25,276 nucleotides of DNA. It comes from JAGXLC01 sp046545795 (GTDB lineage: Bacteria; Bacteroidota; Bacteroidia; Bacteroidales; UBA12077). Every line of letters begins with the position of its first letter. Within the stretch, counting starts at the first letter, position 1. The DNA lies in contig JBKGZD010000021.1 of the NCBI GenBank assembly GCA_046545795.1, forward strand, positions 1 to 25,276, given 5' to 3'. Position numbers and translations under genes: made by a program. The notes beneath the pieces are model-generated. The model was not told the origin of the DNA. It made no database searches and saw only the letters and a list, made by a program, of their open reading frames with translations. Of this stretch, positions 1 to 8,064 are shown piece by piece.

Positions 1-14
1 GTCATTCGGTGGTT

Positions 15-55
15 TACCCTGTGAAATTCTGCGTAGCAGAGTATTTCACAGGGTA
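15..55. repeat. Long palindromic hairpin element (REP-like)
   Basis: Positions 15-27 and 43-55 are perfect 13-base inverted arms. Inside them 28-32 (TCTGC) pairs with 36-40 (GCAGA) around a GTA loop, with two bases (41-42) bulged. The total is about 18 base pairs in 41 bases. It lies about 20 bases beyond the stop of the minus-strand nuclease gene. There is no T-tract on the minus-strand side, so it is not a textbook terminator for that gene. On the plus strand a loose TTATTTTT follows. It reads best as a dispersed REP-like palindrome that may also protect 3' ends of transcripts; that role is inference. Confidence 0.6.
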
Positions 56-74
56 GTTATTTTTAAACTATTTT

Positions 75-716
75 TCACTTTAACTTTTGAGATAAAAACT
101 TTCTGATTCTCCTTGCTTTTGTAGCGCCCACCCCCTCAATCTCCATCAGTTCTTCATCTGAAGCCAGAATCACATTTTCCGGAGAACCAAAATGTTTCAG
201 TAAAGCATATGCTGTTGATGGCCCTACATTAGGCAATCCCTGCAGAAAATATAATGACTGGCTCTTTTTTCTTTTAGATTTATAACCTTTCCGCATATAC
301 TGGTAATTATTTTGAACTAACTGCTTTCCCGCCATTATCAACATATCGGCAGAATCATGCGGATTAGATGAAAAGATAATGGGAATCTGCCAGGAGACAG
401 AAACTGACAACAATGCTCCACGGATTGCCTGGCGACTGATATCATGCTTTGTATTGTATGGATTCCCCTCAATTAACAAAACTGTATGATAATCAGATTT
501 CTTCATACGTGAGCATTGTGTAAATAACCTGTTTTGGAAAATTGAAAAGGCAAAATCATCCCTGCTTTTTCTCTCAAACAAAACCTTCTCATTTACAATG
601 TAATCACCTGTTTTTAAGTGTTTTAATTCAGTGACAATCCCTTTCTCGAAAAGAATTTCAGGAATTTTGGAGGGAACTTCCCTGTAATCAGCGACAATTT
701 TCAGCTTTTCATCCAT
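75..716 (-). CDS. ERCC4/XPF-family structure-specific nuclease with helix-hairpin-helix tail
   Basis: The 213-residue protein has an N-terminal ERCC4 nuclease domain and a C-terminal tandem helix-hairpin-helix region. The active-site signature GDXnERKX3D is complete: D10, R12-E13, G37-D38, E48-R49-K50 and D54. Two HhH hairpins follow, around residues 160-166 (GLPNVGP) and 195-201 (GVGATKA). Proteins of the XPF/Mus81/Hef family cut branched or flapped DNA near single/double-strand junctions using Mg2+, and the HhH part dimerises and binds DNA. This copy has no helicase domain, so it resembles the short archaeal XPF form. It stands alone, with a decayed ATPase remnant just upstream and a palindrome downstream, so the context says little. 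Family is sure; the exact substrate is not known. Confidence 0.85.
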   Translation of the reverse strand: MDEKLKIVADYREVPSKIPEILFEKGIVTELKHLKTGDYIVNEKVLFERKSRDDFAFSIFQNRLFTQCSRMKKSDYHTVLLIEGNPYNTKHDISRQAIRGALLSVSVSWQIPIIFSSNPHDSADMLIMAGKQLVQNNYQYMRKGYKSKRKKSQSLYFLQGLPNVGPSTAYALLKHFGSPENVILASDEELMEIEGVGATKARRIRKFLSQKLK

Positions 717-758
717 GTTTTATTGAATTAATTTTGGCATCCTGGCATGAGTAATGTA

Positions 759-933
759 TCACTGAAAAGATTCATGCTCTAATGGTGATCTGATATCAAG
801 AAACTCTACAGTTGTATCTTCATAATCCACAAGTCATTTCTTACCCTCATAATTAACAGCAAAACATCTTTTTGGTCTGTATGTTCTTATAAATGCCTGC
901 AAACCTCTTGAAATATTTAAAGAACTATACCAG
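759..933 (-). pseudogene. Decayed C-terminal end of a probable AAA/DUF4143-type ATPase
   Basis: Read on the minus strand from 933 down to the TGA at 759-761, one frame stays coding-like for about 57 codons. It contains the words SRGLQAFIRTYRPKR, FAVNYEGKK and VEFLDI. It is interrupted once by an in-frame TGA at 834-836. The pattern (ligand-poor SR-GL-AF, then a charged YRPKR, then a hydrophobic strand, then a short acidic hairpin) resembles the C-terminal end of the AAA ATPases that carry DUF4143. No start or ATPase core is present: the frame runs back into the osmC terminator. I read it as a leftover of a deleted gene. The family assignment is from memory of the motif pattern and is moderate. 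Confidence 0.45.
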
Positions 934-968
934 AAAAAAAGCCCCAACAGCTTTTTCCGCCATTGGGG
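934..968 (-). terminator. Rho-independent terminator of the first osmC-like gene
   Basis: On the minus strand CCCCAA (968-963) pairs with TTGGGG (947-942). The loop region has a further GGC/GCT-like pairing, and the hairpin is followed by C and seven Ts (940-934). It begins about 31 bases after the stop of the OsmC gene, so that gene is probably transcribed alone. Confidence 0.75.
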
Positions 969-998
969 AATCAAAAAGGATAACCCATAACTCAGGCT

Positions 999-1400
999 CT
1001 ATGAATTTTTACTAATGGTCCCTTCAAGGGTAACTCCGGCACGGCTGAATAAAACCCCAACCGGACAAGATTTTTCGGTTAATTCAAGGCATTTCTTAAG
1101 CTTGTCAGTAGGTGCATCAGATGTAACTTTCACATTGTACCTAACCCTGTCAAAGGTCTCTTCTCCTTTTTCTGCTTCTATATTCACTTCAAGGCTTTCA
1201 ATATTAATTCTCATCTTGTCTGCCACTTTTTTGTAAATAGTTGAGATACATCCCGACAAACTCATGAGGGTCAGTTCAAGGGCGGTTGCCCCGGAATCAT
1301 CTCCACTGCTTTGTTTGGGCAAATCGACTACTACTGAATGTGAGCGCCCATTATCTATTACTGATTGATATCCATCGATTAAAACTGATTTTGATTTCAT
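999..1400 (-). CDS. OsmC/Ohr-family protein with both redox cysteines
   Basis: The 133-residue protein matches the OsmC fold in order: an N-terminal strand segment, the first cysteine at C51 in SLSGC at the start of the long central helix, and the second at C112 in SCPVG. In OsmC and Ohr these two cysteines reduce organic hydroperoxides and are recycled by dithiol donors. No signal peptide is seen, so it acts in the cytoplasm. It is a single-gene unit with a good promoter at 1494-1523, an 80-90 base leader and a terminator at 934-968. It is closer to the YhfA/OsmC branch than to Ohr by eye, so peroxidase activity is likely but not certain. Confidence 0.85.
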   Translation of the reverse strand: MKSKSVLIDGYQSVIDNGRSHSVVVDLPKQSSGDDSGATALELTLMSLSGCISTIYKKVADKMRINIESLEVNIEAEKGEETFDRVRYNVKVTSDAPTDKLKKCLELTEKSCPVGVLFSRAGVTLEGTISKNS

Positions 1401-1439
1401 AAGTTTATTTTTTAATTTTTTAAGGTCTTATGGAACTTC

Positions 1440-1470
1440 CAAAAGAAAAAAATCCTATTCCTTTCTTTTG
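1440..1470 (-). other. Inverted repeat in the osmC leader
   Basis: CAAAAGAAA (1440-1448) and TTTCTTTTG (1462-1470) form a perfect 9-base inverted repeat around a 13-base loop. It lies inside the untranslated leader of the OsmC gene, about 40-70 bases before the start codon. It could fold in the mRNA and affect stability or translation. A-T rich arms make chance a real alternative. Confidence 0.35.
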
Positions 1471-1493
1471 AAATTCGTTTTCATATACAGAGA

Positions 1494-1523
1494 CAAAATT
1501 AGCAATGTTATTTTCATCACAAA
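1494..1523 (-). promoter_or_regulatory. Bacteroidota-type promoter of the osmC-like gene
   Basis: On the minus strand TTTG (1523-1520) is followed by an 18-base spacer and TAATTTTG (1501-1494). This matches the Bacteroidota -33 TTTG / -7 TAnnTTTG pattern of the primary sigma factor. Transcription would start near 1488, leaving a leader of roughly 85-90 bases. Confidence 0.65.
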
Positions 1524-1535
1524 TGATAATTATCA
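1524..1535. promoter_or_regulatory. Perfect 12-base palindrome abutting the osmC -33 box (operator candidate)
   Basis: TGATAATTATCA is a perfect palindrome directly adjoining the TTTG -33 element of the osmC promoter. Its TGATAAT half resembles halves of Fur/PerR-type boxes, although the spacing is not the 7-1-7 of a classic Fur box. A dimeric metal- or peroxide-sensing regulator bound here could touch RNA polymerase. That is inference from position and symmetry only. Confidence 0.4.
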
Positions 1536-1616
1536 GTCACATAAAGCTGTTTTTTAAAATACAATAAATACAAACAAAAGGTTTTATTTCTTTTGTGCTG
1601 ATGTCAGTGCAAAATT

Positions 1617-2639
1617 CTAATAAGGGAGTCGTGCCTGTGGCGTAACATCAAAGTCATCAAACTGCTCTTGTATAAATTTGTAATAACCGGTAATAGCAAT
1701 CATTGCGGCATTGTCTGTAGTATATTGTAATTCAGGGATGTATATGTTCCAATTATTTTCTGCTGCGAGTTGTTTCACCATACTTTTAACCTGCGAATTA
1801 GCGGCTACTCCTCCAGCTATAGCAATTTCCTTAATTCCTGTTTTCTTACTTGCCAGCACCAGTTTTTCCATGAGGATATCTACTATAGTGTATTGTATGG
1901 ATGCACATAAATCCTGGAGATTTTCCCGGATAAAATCTTTATCGTTTTTTACCTTGTCACGAAGGAAATAGAGGAAGGCCGTTTTCAGCCCGCTAAAACT
2001 ATAATCCAACGATTCAATTTTAGGTTTGGTAAAACTAAAGGCGTGTGGATTGCCTCTCTTTGCTTCTTTGTCAATCCTTGGCCCGGCAGGATATGGCAGC
2101 CCCATTACTTTTCCACTTTTATCAAAAGCTTCACCAGCAGCATCATCGATGGTCTGACCAATAATTTCCATATCCAGGTAATCCCGGACGATTGTTAGTT
2201 GGGTATGTCCACCACTTATAAGGAGGCACAAAAATGGGAAATCAGGAACTTCCTTATCCGGTCTCGTTGGATCTATAATAAAATGTGACAGAATATGTGC
2301 CTGAAGGTGATTAACACCAATAAGAGGGATATTGCGGGATAAAGCAAAAGCCTTTGCAAATGAGCTCCCTACCATCAGAGACCCCAACAATCCAGGCCCC
2401 CTGGTAAATGCAACAGCATCAATCTCTTCTTTATCAACGTTGGCTCTTTTAAGCGCCTGGTCAACCACCGGAATAATATTCTGCTGGTGCGCACGAGATG
2501 CGAGTTCAGGCACCACTCCACCGTAGGCTTTATGAACTTCCTGGCTGGATATAATATTAGAATACAAATACTTATCTCTGATTACTGAGGCTGAAGTGTC
2601 ATCACAAGAAGATTCTATTCCTAATATAGTTACACTCAT
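1617..2639 (-). CDS. tsaD: tRNA N6-adenosine threonylcarbamoyltransferase
   Basis: This is the TsaD/Kae1/Gcp family. It transfers the threonylcarbamoyl group from threonylcarbamoyl-AMP to A37 of ANN-decoding tRNAs, acting with TsaB and TsaE in the cytoplasm. The 340-residue length is typical. Visible signatures are GIESSCDDTS (7-16), the metal-binding H111 and H115 in HLQAH, the ISGGHTQL segment, a glycine-rich AGGVAAN stretch, and the late TTDNAAMIA that supplies a further metal-binding Asp. It is divergent from the TamB-like gene across an 86-base spacer, a pairing I know from many Bacteroidota genomes. Start at 2639 is supported because the family begins with this strand. Confidence 0.97.
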   Translation of the reverse strand: MSVTILGIESSCDDTSASVIRDKYLYSNIISSQEVHKAYGGVVPELASRAHQQNIIPVVDQALKRANVDKEEIDAVAFTRGPGLLGSLMVGSSFAKAFALSRNIPLIGVNHLQAHILSHFIIDPTRPDKEVPDFPFLCLLISGGHTQLTIVRDYLDMEIIGQTIDDAAGEAFDKSGKVMGLPYPAGPRIDKEAKRGNPHAFSFTKPKIESLDYSFSGLKTAFLYFLRDKVKNDKDFIRENLQDLCASIQYTIVDILMEKLVLASKKTGIKEIAIAGGVAANSQVKSMVKQLAAENNWNIYIPELQYTTDNAAMIAITGYYKFIQEQFDDFDVTPQARLPY

Positions 2640-2725
2640 GTATTGGTATAGTTTATGTATAGTTAATTAAGACTATTTTTTGTTTCTTTGCGTTATGGTT
2701 ATAATAATTTAAAAAAGGCAAAACT

Positions 2726-5700
2726 ATTAAAAAAATATACAAAATATTGCTCATTATTGTTTTGGTGATATTAATATTACCGAGTTCTGCCTATTTTCTG
2801 ATAAAAAATCCCAATGTACAAAATTACCTGGCCCAACATATCACTCAACTCGTATCTGAAAAGCTTGATGCTGAATTTACTGTAGAATCTGTGAATTATA
2901 CATTGTTGAACAAACTTGAACTAAACAATGTATATATAGCCGATCAACAAGGTGACAGTCTTATTCATTCAAATAAAATAACAGGTAACCTGGATGTTCT
3001 GAGTCTGAGTAAAAGAGAGCTCTTTTTCAACAAAATAAGTGTTGAGAATGCAAAATTTCGGATCTATAATGATACAACCAAAGAAGCCAATATTAAATTT
3101 TTAATTGAAGCCCTCAAAAGAAAGGACACGACCAAACCTAGAATGCACCTGCAATTTAAAGACATGGAGTTAAAAAATTCCCAACTGAAATATTATACCA
3201 ACAAACCCAGAAAAGAAGAATATGGATTAGACCCCAACAATATTAAACTAAACAATCTCAATCTTTCACTTGAAAATTTTGAAGCTGACCATAATGCCCG
3301 AATCAACTTTGAGCTCAATAAGCTTTCCTTCATAGATCATAGCGGACTTGAATTACTGAATATGAATACACATGCTTATATTGATGCGCAAGAAATTAAT
3401 TTATTAAGCTTCCAGCTTCGCTCACCCAATTCATTTATTAACGCTGATACAATAAATTTAAGTCATAAAGGTTTCGAAAACTTCAAAGATTTTACTGACA
3501 AGGTAGACCTTAAAGTAGATATGCAACGGTCAAATATAAGCTCCCATGACCTGGCATTTTTCTCGAAAGTTTTCCATGAAATACCTAAAAACAATATTGC
3601 GCTGGAAGGCTTTTTGGAAGGAAAAGTAAAAAACCTAAGGGGAAAAGACATCTATGCGGCTACTGGTAAAGAAACTGAACTGAGGACTAATTTTAGCGCT
3701 GATGGACTGCCTGACATAGATAATACCTTCTTATATATAGACATTGACCAATTCAGTACCGGTACCCAGGATTTAGAAATTATCAATAACTTTTCAGGGA
3801 AGGGTGAAATTATCAACATACCTGATGGTTTATCCGATATTGGACTAATAAGGTATTCAGGCAACTTTACTGGTTTTCTCGAAGATTTTGTTACTTACGG
3901 AAATTTACAAACCAACCAGGGAAACATATCTACAGACTTATCTATTAAGCCAAGAGGCAAAGAAGAATTTAAAATAAATGGTAATTTAGAAACCGAAAAC
4001 TTTGACATAAGCAGGCTGGCAAATAATAATCAACGATTTGGAAAATTGAGTATGGATATTCACCTGAATGGGACAGCATGGAGAGATAAAGACTTTCAGA
4101 CTCAAACAGATGGAACCATCAAAAAACTTGAATTGAATGACTACCAATACGAAAATATCGACCTGAACGGATTATTAACAAACAAAAAATATGAAGGCGC
4201 TCTTACCATCAATGACCCAAATATAAATTTTGATTTCAGCGGGGGAATTGACTTTTCAGAAAAAATACCGGTATTTGACTTCCATGCGGTATTGGAGGAA
4301 GCAAAGCTTGAAAAATTAAATTTCGTAGAAGATGATTCAACTGCAAACCTTGCTTTTGATATTACTTCAAACTTTAAGGGCAACAACCTGGATAATGCTC
4401 AGGGTAATATACAGTTTCACAAAGGGAATCTGACAAGAAATAAGAAGTTTCTGAACTTTGATGATATAGAAATAAATGCCGCACAAGAAGCTGATAGTCA
4501 CAGAATCTTCCTGACATCCAAACATATTGATGCCTCTCTTATCGGAAAGTACCAATCTTCCAGCGTACATCAGTCGCTTAAGAATTTATTCTTTTATTAT
4601 ATGCCCGCATTCATTAAACAAGAATCCGATACTGCAGAAGTAAAACACGAAAATAATTTTGAGCTTAAGGTAAATTTGAAACAGACTGATAGCATAAGCA
4701 GAATATTTATGCCAAAATTGAATATATCTGAAAATAGTAAAATCAAGCTTCAGTATGCCGGAGGAAACAATACATTTAATCTGAAGATGCATTCTGATAC
4801 GTTGAAATACAAATCGTATCAGCTTTCAAATATTGGAATTGAAAGCCAATCGCAGGACACGGCTTTTTCACTTGTCCTTAATCTTGACAACCTCCATCTT
4901 GAAGGTGAAAGCGAAGCTTCTTATTTCAATAACTTCACAATCAGGTCGTTAAGCAGCGATGATCAATCCAAGATAGTTGTAAATTGGGATGACATCGATT
5001 CTCAAAGTTCAAAAGGCGAATTTGTTGCACTGGCAAATTTTAATAAACCAGAGAACAGTGAAAATATCAGGTCAAAAATATTTTTTATGCCAGGAGAGCT
5101 GACTCTTAACAATGAAAAATGGAAGCTCCAACAAAACTCCATTACTATAGATTCAAGTGCTATAACTTTTGATAATTTCAAATTTAAACATGCAGAGGAA
5201 CAATTATCCGTTGATGGCAGAATATCAAAAAATCCAACCGACTCCCTAAATATAAATTTTTCCTCAATAGATTTGGGTTATGCGAATATTCTATTTCCTA
5301 CCGGTGATATAAAGCTCAATGGAATCATTAATGGACAGGCAAAACTTGAAAACCTTTATAAAGAACCTGCTTTTAAATCAAATTTAAAAATTGACTCCCT
5401 GGAATTTAACAATCAAAAGCTTGGAACAACCAAACTTCTGAGCGAATGGAATCAAAACAAAGAGGAGATCTGGCTCAATTTAAATAGTTCAAGAGGAGAC
5501 TTAAGGGTAATTGACGTCGAAGGAGATTATTCACCACAATCACAAATGATAAACTTTGATATTAGTCTTGATAAACTAAGGCTCAATTTTTTAAATCCTA
5601 TTCTTGAAGAAAATTTCTCAGATGTTCATGGGGCACTAAGCGGGCACCTCAAACTACAGGGTACTACGCAAAATCCCGCCATTAATGGTAGGTTAATAGC

Positions 5701-7144
5701 GCAAAAAGCAGGCTTAAAAGTAGATTATCTCCAGACCAAATATAACTTCACACATACCCTGGATGTTTCTGATAATAAAATCCTTTTCCAAAATACAACA
5801 ATGTATGATGATCAAGGGAACAAGGCAAACCTCGATGGATCGCTGTTTTTTAAAAAACTGAATTCTGTATATTATGATTTTACAATAAATGCAGATAATT
5901 TTAAAACACTAAACACAAACAGGGTAGACAATTCCATGTTTTATGGCAATGGCTTCGCTTCTGGATTAATTAACATAAAAGGCAACAGTGATGATAATGA
6001 TCTTCAAATAGATGCATCGGTAAATACAGAGGAAAATACGATAATAAATCTCCCGTTAGGATTATCAGGAGGAACTGAAAAATCAAAGTTTGTAACTTTC
6101 AAGCAAAATGATTATTCAAAGGAAGAACAACAAAAGGAATTCGAACCGGATTTATCAGGACTAGATTTAAATTTCAGCCTTGAAATCACCCCGGAGGCAC
6201 AAGCCAGATTGATATTCGATCCCTCAATTGGAGATATGATAACTGCCAGGGGAAACGGAAATCTTAACATGGAAGTAGGGCAGGATGGTGATTTTAGAAT
6301 TTTTGGAGATTATACAATTGATGAAGGTGATTATATGTTTTCCTTAAAAAATGTAATTAATAAAAAATTCCAGATTCAACAGGGCAGCCAGATTGTATGG
6401 AACGGATCACCAGAAGATGCAGATATAAATATAACCGCAATCTATAAGCTGAGAACATCACTAAACAACCTACTGATGGATACCACTGAATTTTATAACA
6501 AACGCATCCCGGTGGAATGTCGCATTCTTTTAACCGATAAACTGGTAAACCCTGAGATTAACTTTGAAATTGGACTTCCTACTGCAGATGAAAGCACCAA
6601 GGCCATGGTGGATGGAGCTATTGGAACAGAGGAAGACTTGAATAAGCAATTTCTTTCCTTACTGGTATTAAACACTTTCATGCCTTCACAACAATACATG
6701 GCAGACCAATCTGACCAATTTGAGATGGGAGCTACAAGTATGGCCTTTACCACAAGTGAACTCCTTTCAAATCAACTCAGCCACTGGCTCTCACAAATAT
6801 CTAATAACTGGGATATTGGTGTGAACTATCAACCAGGGGATGAAATATCAAAAGACCAGGTAGAAGTCGCTTTATCTACGCAGTTATTGAACGACAGGCT
6901 TATCATTAATGGAAACGTAGGAACTACAGGTCAGCAAACTCAGGCAAGTGAATTTGTAGGTGATTTTCGGGTAGACTGGAAATTAAGCAAAAATGGAAAG
7001 GTAAGATTGAAATTTTTTAACAGGTACAGCGACAGACTTATCTACGAAGAAACACGTTATATACAGGGTTTAGGACTGTTTTACAGAGAAGAATTTGATG
7101 CAATTAATGAATTGTTAGAAAAAAACAAAAAGAAAAAACAATAA
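2726..7144 (+). CDS. tamB: TamB-like translocation and assembly module protein (DUF490), probable ATT start
   Basis: This very large protein (about 1,472 residues) is a single-pass inner-membrane-anchored, beta-strand-rich AsmA/TamB-type protein. It spans the periplasm and helps outer-membrane protein assembly or phospholipid transport. The hydrophobic anchor lies in the first 30 residues. Long repetitive beta-rich periplasmic sequence follows, and the conserved DUF490/TamB_C domain occupies roughly residues 1130-1460, including DGDFRIFGDYTIDEGDY. The first ATG/GTG/TTG-type start in frame is TTG at 2747, but it lacks the basic residues expected before the anchor. Seven codons earlier, ATT at 2726 would give (M)KKIYKILLIIVL, a normal signal-anchor, and AAGG lies about 7 bases before it. 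The frame is closed by TAA at 2705. A basic C-terminal tail (KKKKKQ) ends the protein. Confidence 0.88.
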   Translation: MKKIYKILLIIVLVILILPSSAYFLIKNPNVQNYLAQHITQLVSEKLDAEFTVESVNYTLLNKLELNNVYIADQQGDSLIHSNKITGNLDVLSLSKRELFFNKISVENAKFRIYNDTTKEANIKFLIEALKRKDTTKPRMHLQFKDMELKNSQLKYYTNKPRKEEYGLDPNNIKLNNLNLSLENFEADHNARINFELNKLSFIDHSGLELLNMNTHAYIDAQEINLLSFQLRSPNSFINADTINLSHKGFENFKDFTDKVDLKVDMQRSNISSHDLAFFSKVFHEIPKNNIALEGFLEGKVKNLRGKDIYAATGKETELRTNFSADGLPDIDNTFLYIDIDQFSTGTQDLEIINNFSGKGEIINIPDGLSDIGLIRYSGNFTGFLEDFVTYGNLQTNQGNISTDLSIKPRGKEEFKINGNLETENFDISRLANNNQRFGKLSMDIHLNGTAWRDKDFQTQTDGTIKKLELNDYQYENIDLNGLLTNKKYEGALTINDPNINFDFSGGIDFSEKIPVFDFHAVLEEAKLEKLNFVEDDSTANLAFDITSNFKGNNLDNAQGNIQFHKGNLTRNKKFLNFDDIEINAAQEADSHRIFLTSKHIDASLIGKYQSSSVHQSLKNLFFYYMPAFIKQESDTAEVKHENNFELKVNLKQTDSISRIFMPKLNISENSKIKLQYAGGNNTFNLKMHSDTLKYKSYQLSNIGIESQSQDTAFSLVLNLDNLHLEGESEASYFNNFTIRSLSSDDQSKIVVNWDDIDSQSSKGEFVALANFNKPENSENIRSKIFFMPGELTLNNEKWKLQQNSITIDSSAITFDNFKFKHAEEQLSVDGRISKNPTDSLNINFSSIDLGYANILFPTGDIKLNGIINGQAKLENLYKEPAFKSNLKIDSLEFNNQKLGTTKLLSEWNQNKEEIWLNLNSSRGDLRVIDVEGDYSPQSQMINFDISLDKLRLNFLNPILEENFSDVHGALSGHLKLQGTTQNPAINGRLIAQKAGLKVDYLQTKYNFTHTLDVSDNKILFQNTTMYDDQGNKANLDGSLFFKKLNSVYYDFTINADNFKTLNTNRVDNSMFYGNGFASGLINIKGNSDDNDLQIDASVNTEENTIINLPLGLSGGTEKSKFVTFKQNDYSKEEQQKEFEPDLSGLDLNFSLEITPEAQARLIFDPSIGDMITARGNGNLNMEVGQDGDFRIFGDYTIDEGDYMFSLKNVINKKFQIQQGSQIVWNGSPEDADINITAIYKLRTSLNNLLMDTTEFYNKRIPVECRILLTDKLVNPEINFEIGLPTADESTKAMVDGAIGTEEDLNKQFLSLLVLNTFMPSQQYMADQSDQFEMGATSMAFTTSELLSNQLSHWLSQISNNWDIGVNYQPGDEISKDQVEVALSTQLLNDRLIINGNVGTTGQQTQASEFVGDFRVDWKLSKNGKVRLKFFNRYSDRLIYEETRYIQGLGLFYREEFDAINELLEKNKKKKQ

Positions 7145-7159
7145 AAAAAATTTGTTATC

Positions 7160-7167
7160 TAATTTTG
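7160..7167 (+). promoter_or_regulatory. -7 element candidate for the exbB-exbD-tonB set
   Basis: TAATTTTG matches the Bacteroidota -7 box TAnnTTTG and lies in the 182-base gap between the TamB-like gene and exbB. No TTG is seen about 19-21 bases upstream, so the promoter is weakly supported. The leader to exbB would be about 150 bases, with no strong hairpin that I can see. Confidence 0.3.
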
Positions 7168-7326
7168 TTATAAATAGATTGCTTCATGAAACAAACAAAA
7201 ATGAATTACAAATAAATAAACTCAATAGATTAAACGATACAAATAAATTGATACCTAACTTAAATATAAAAAACCACACTTTTTGTTCATATCAATTTAA
7301 CATTTAAAACAAAAAAAAAGAAACAT

Positions 7327-8025
7327 ATGAAATATTTGATGAGTTTACAAAGCACAGTTCAAGATACATTAACCACAGCTCAGACAGGCCAGGAAGGTGA
7401 AGTTAGTTTATCATTCTGGGAACTAGCCCTCAAGGGTGGTTGGATTATGATTCCGATTATTATCCTGTCAATTTTAGCCGTGTATATCTTTTTCGAGCGA
7501 TATTTTGCTATCTCAAAAGCCTCTCAGACAGACATCAACTTTATGAATAAAATAAAGGACTACATTCATGATGACAAGATAGAGTCTGCACAGACCTTAT
7601 GTCAATCAATCGACAGTCCTGTTGCACGAATGATAGAAAAAGGAATTCAGCGACTGGGAAGGCCACTGGACGATATTACCGCTGCAATTGAGAACGTAGG
7701 GAAACTGGAAATTTCCAAGCTGGAAAAAGGACTACCAATCCTGGCAACTGCAGCAGGAGCTGCCCCGATGATTGGATTTCTCGGAACAGTAATTGGTATG
7801 ATCCAAGCATTCTATGATATGGCAAATGCCGGTAATAACATAGACATTACCTTATTATCAAGCGGAATATACACAGCTATGGTAACAACAGTAGCCGGAT
7901 TGATAGTAGGAATCGTGTCCTATCTTGCCTACAACGTGCTGGTTGCCAAGGTGGAAAAAGTAGTATACCAATTAGAAGCAAATACAACTGAGTTTATGGA
8001 TTTATTAAATGAACCAGTTGAATAA
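7327..8025 (+). CDS. exbB: ExbB/TolQ/MotA-family proton channel protein
   Basis: The 232-residue inner-membrane protein supplies the stator-like channel that uses the proton gradient to drive TonB (or TolA). Three membrane helices are visible, near residues 38-57, 136-159 and 178-204. A cytoplasmic domain lies between the first two. The family signature around GLPILATAAGAAPMIGFLGTVIGMI and the polar-lined third helix with TTVAGLIVGI are intact. ExbD follows 39 bases later and TonB after it, so the three form one unit. The N-terminal tail of about 25 residues before the first helix is periplasmic. ExbB is preferred to TolQ because a TonB-type protein follows and no TolB/Pal genes are near. Confidence 0.92.
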   Translation: MKYLMSLQSTVQDTLTTAQTGQEGEVSLSFWELALKGGWIMIPIIILSILAVYIFFERYFAISKASQTDINFMNKIKDYIHDDKIESAQTLCQSIDSPVARMIEKGIQRLGRPLDDITAAIENVGKLEISKLEKGLPILATAAGAAPMIGFLGTVIGMIQAFYDMANAGNNIDITLLSSGIYTAMVTTVAGLIVGIVSYLAYNVLVAKVEKVVYQLEANTTEFMDLLNEPVE

Positions 8026-8064
8026 TCAAACTTCAAAACACTGAATTAAAAAAAATATAATACA

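Noticed and set aside
2681..2690. TTTCTTTGCG as a promoter -7 for the TamB-like gene
   Set aside because: First two bases do not match TA and no TTG is found at the right distance; left out of features.
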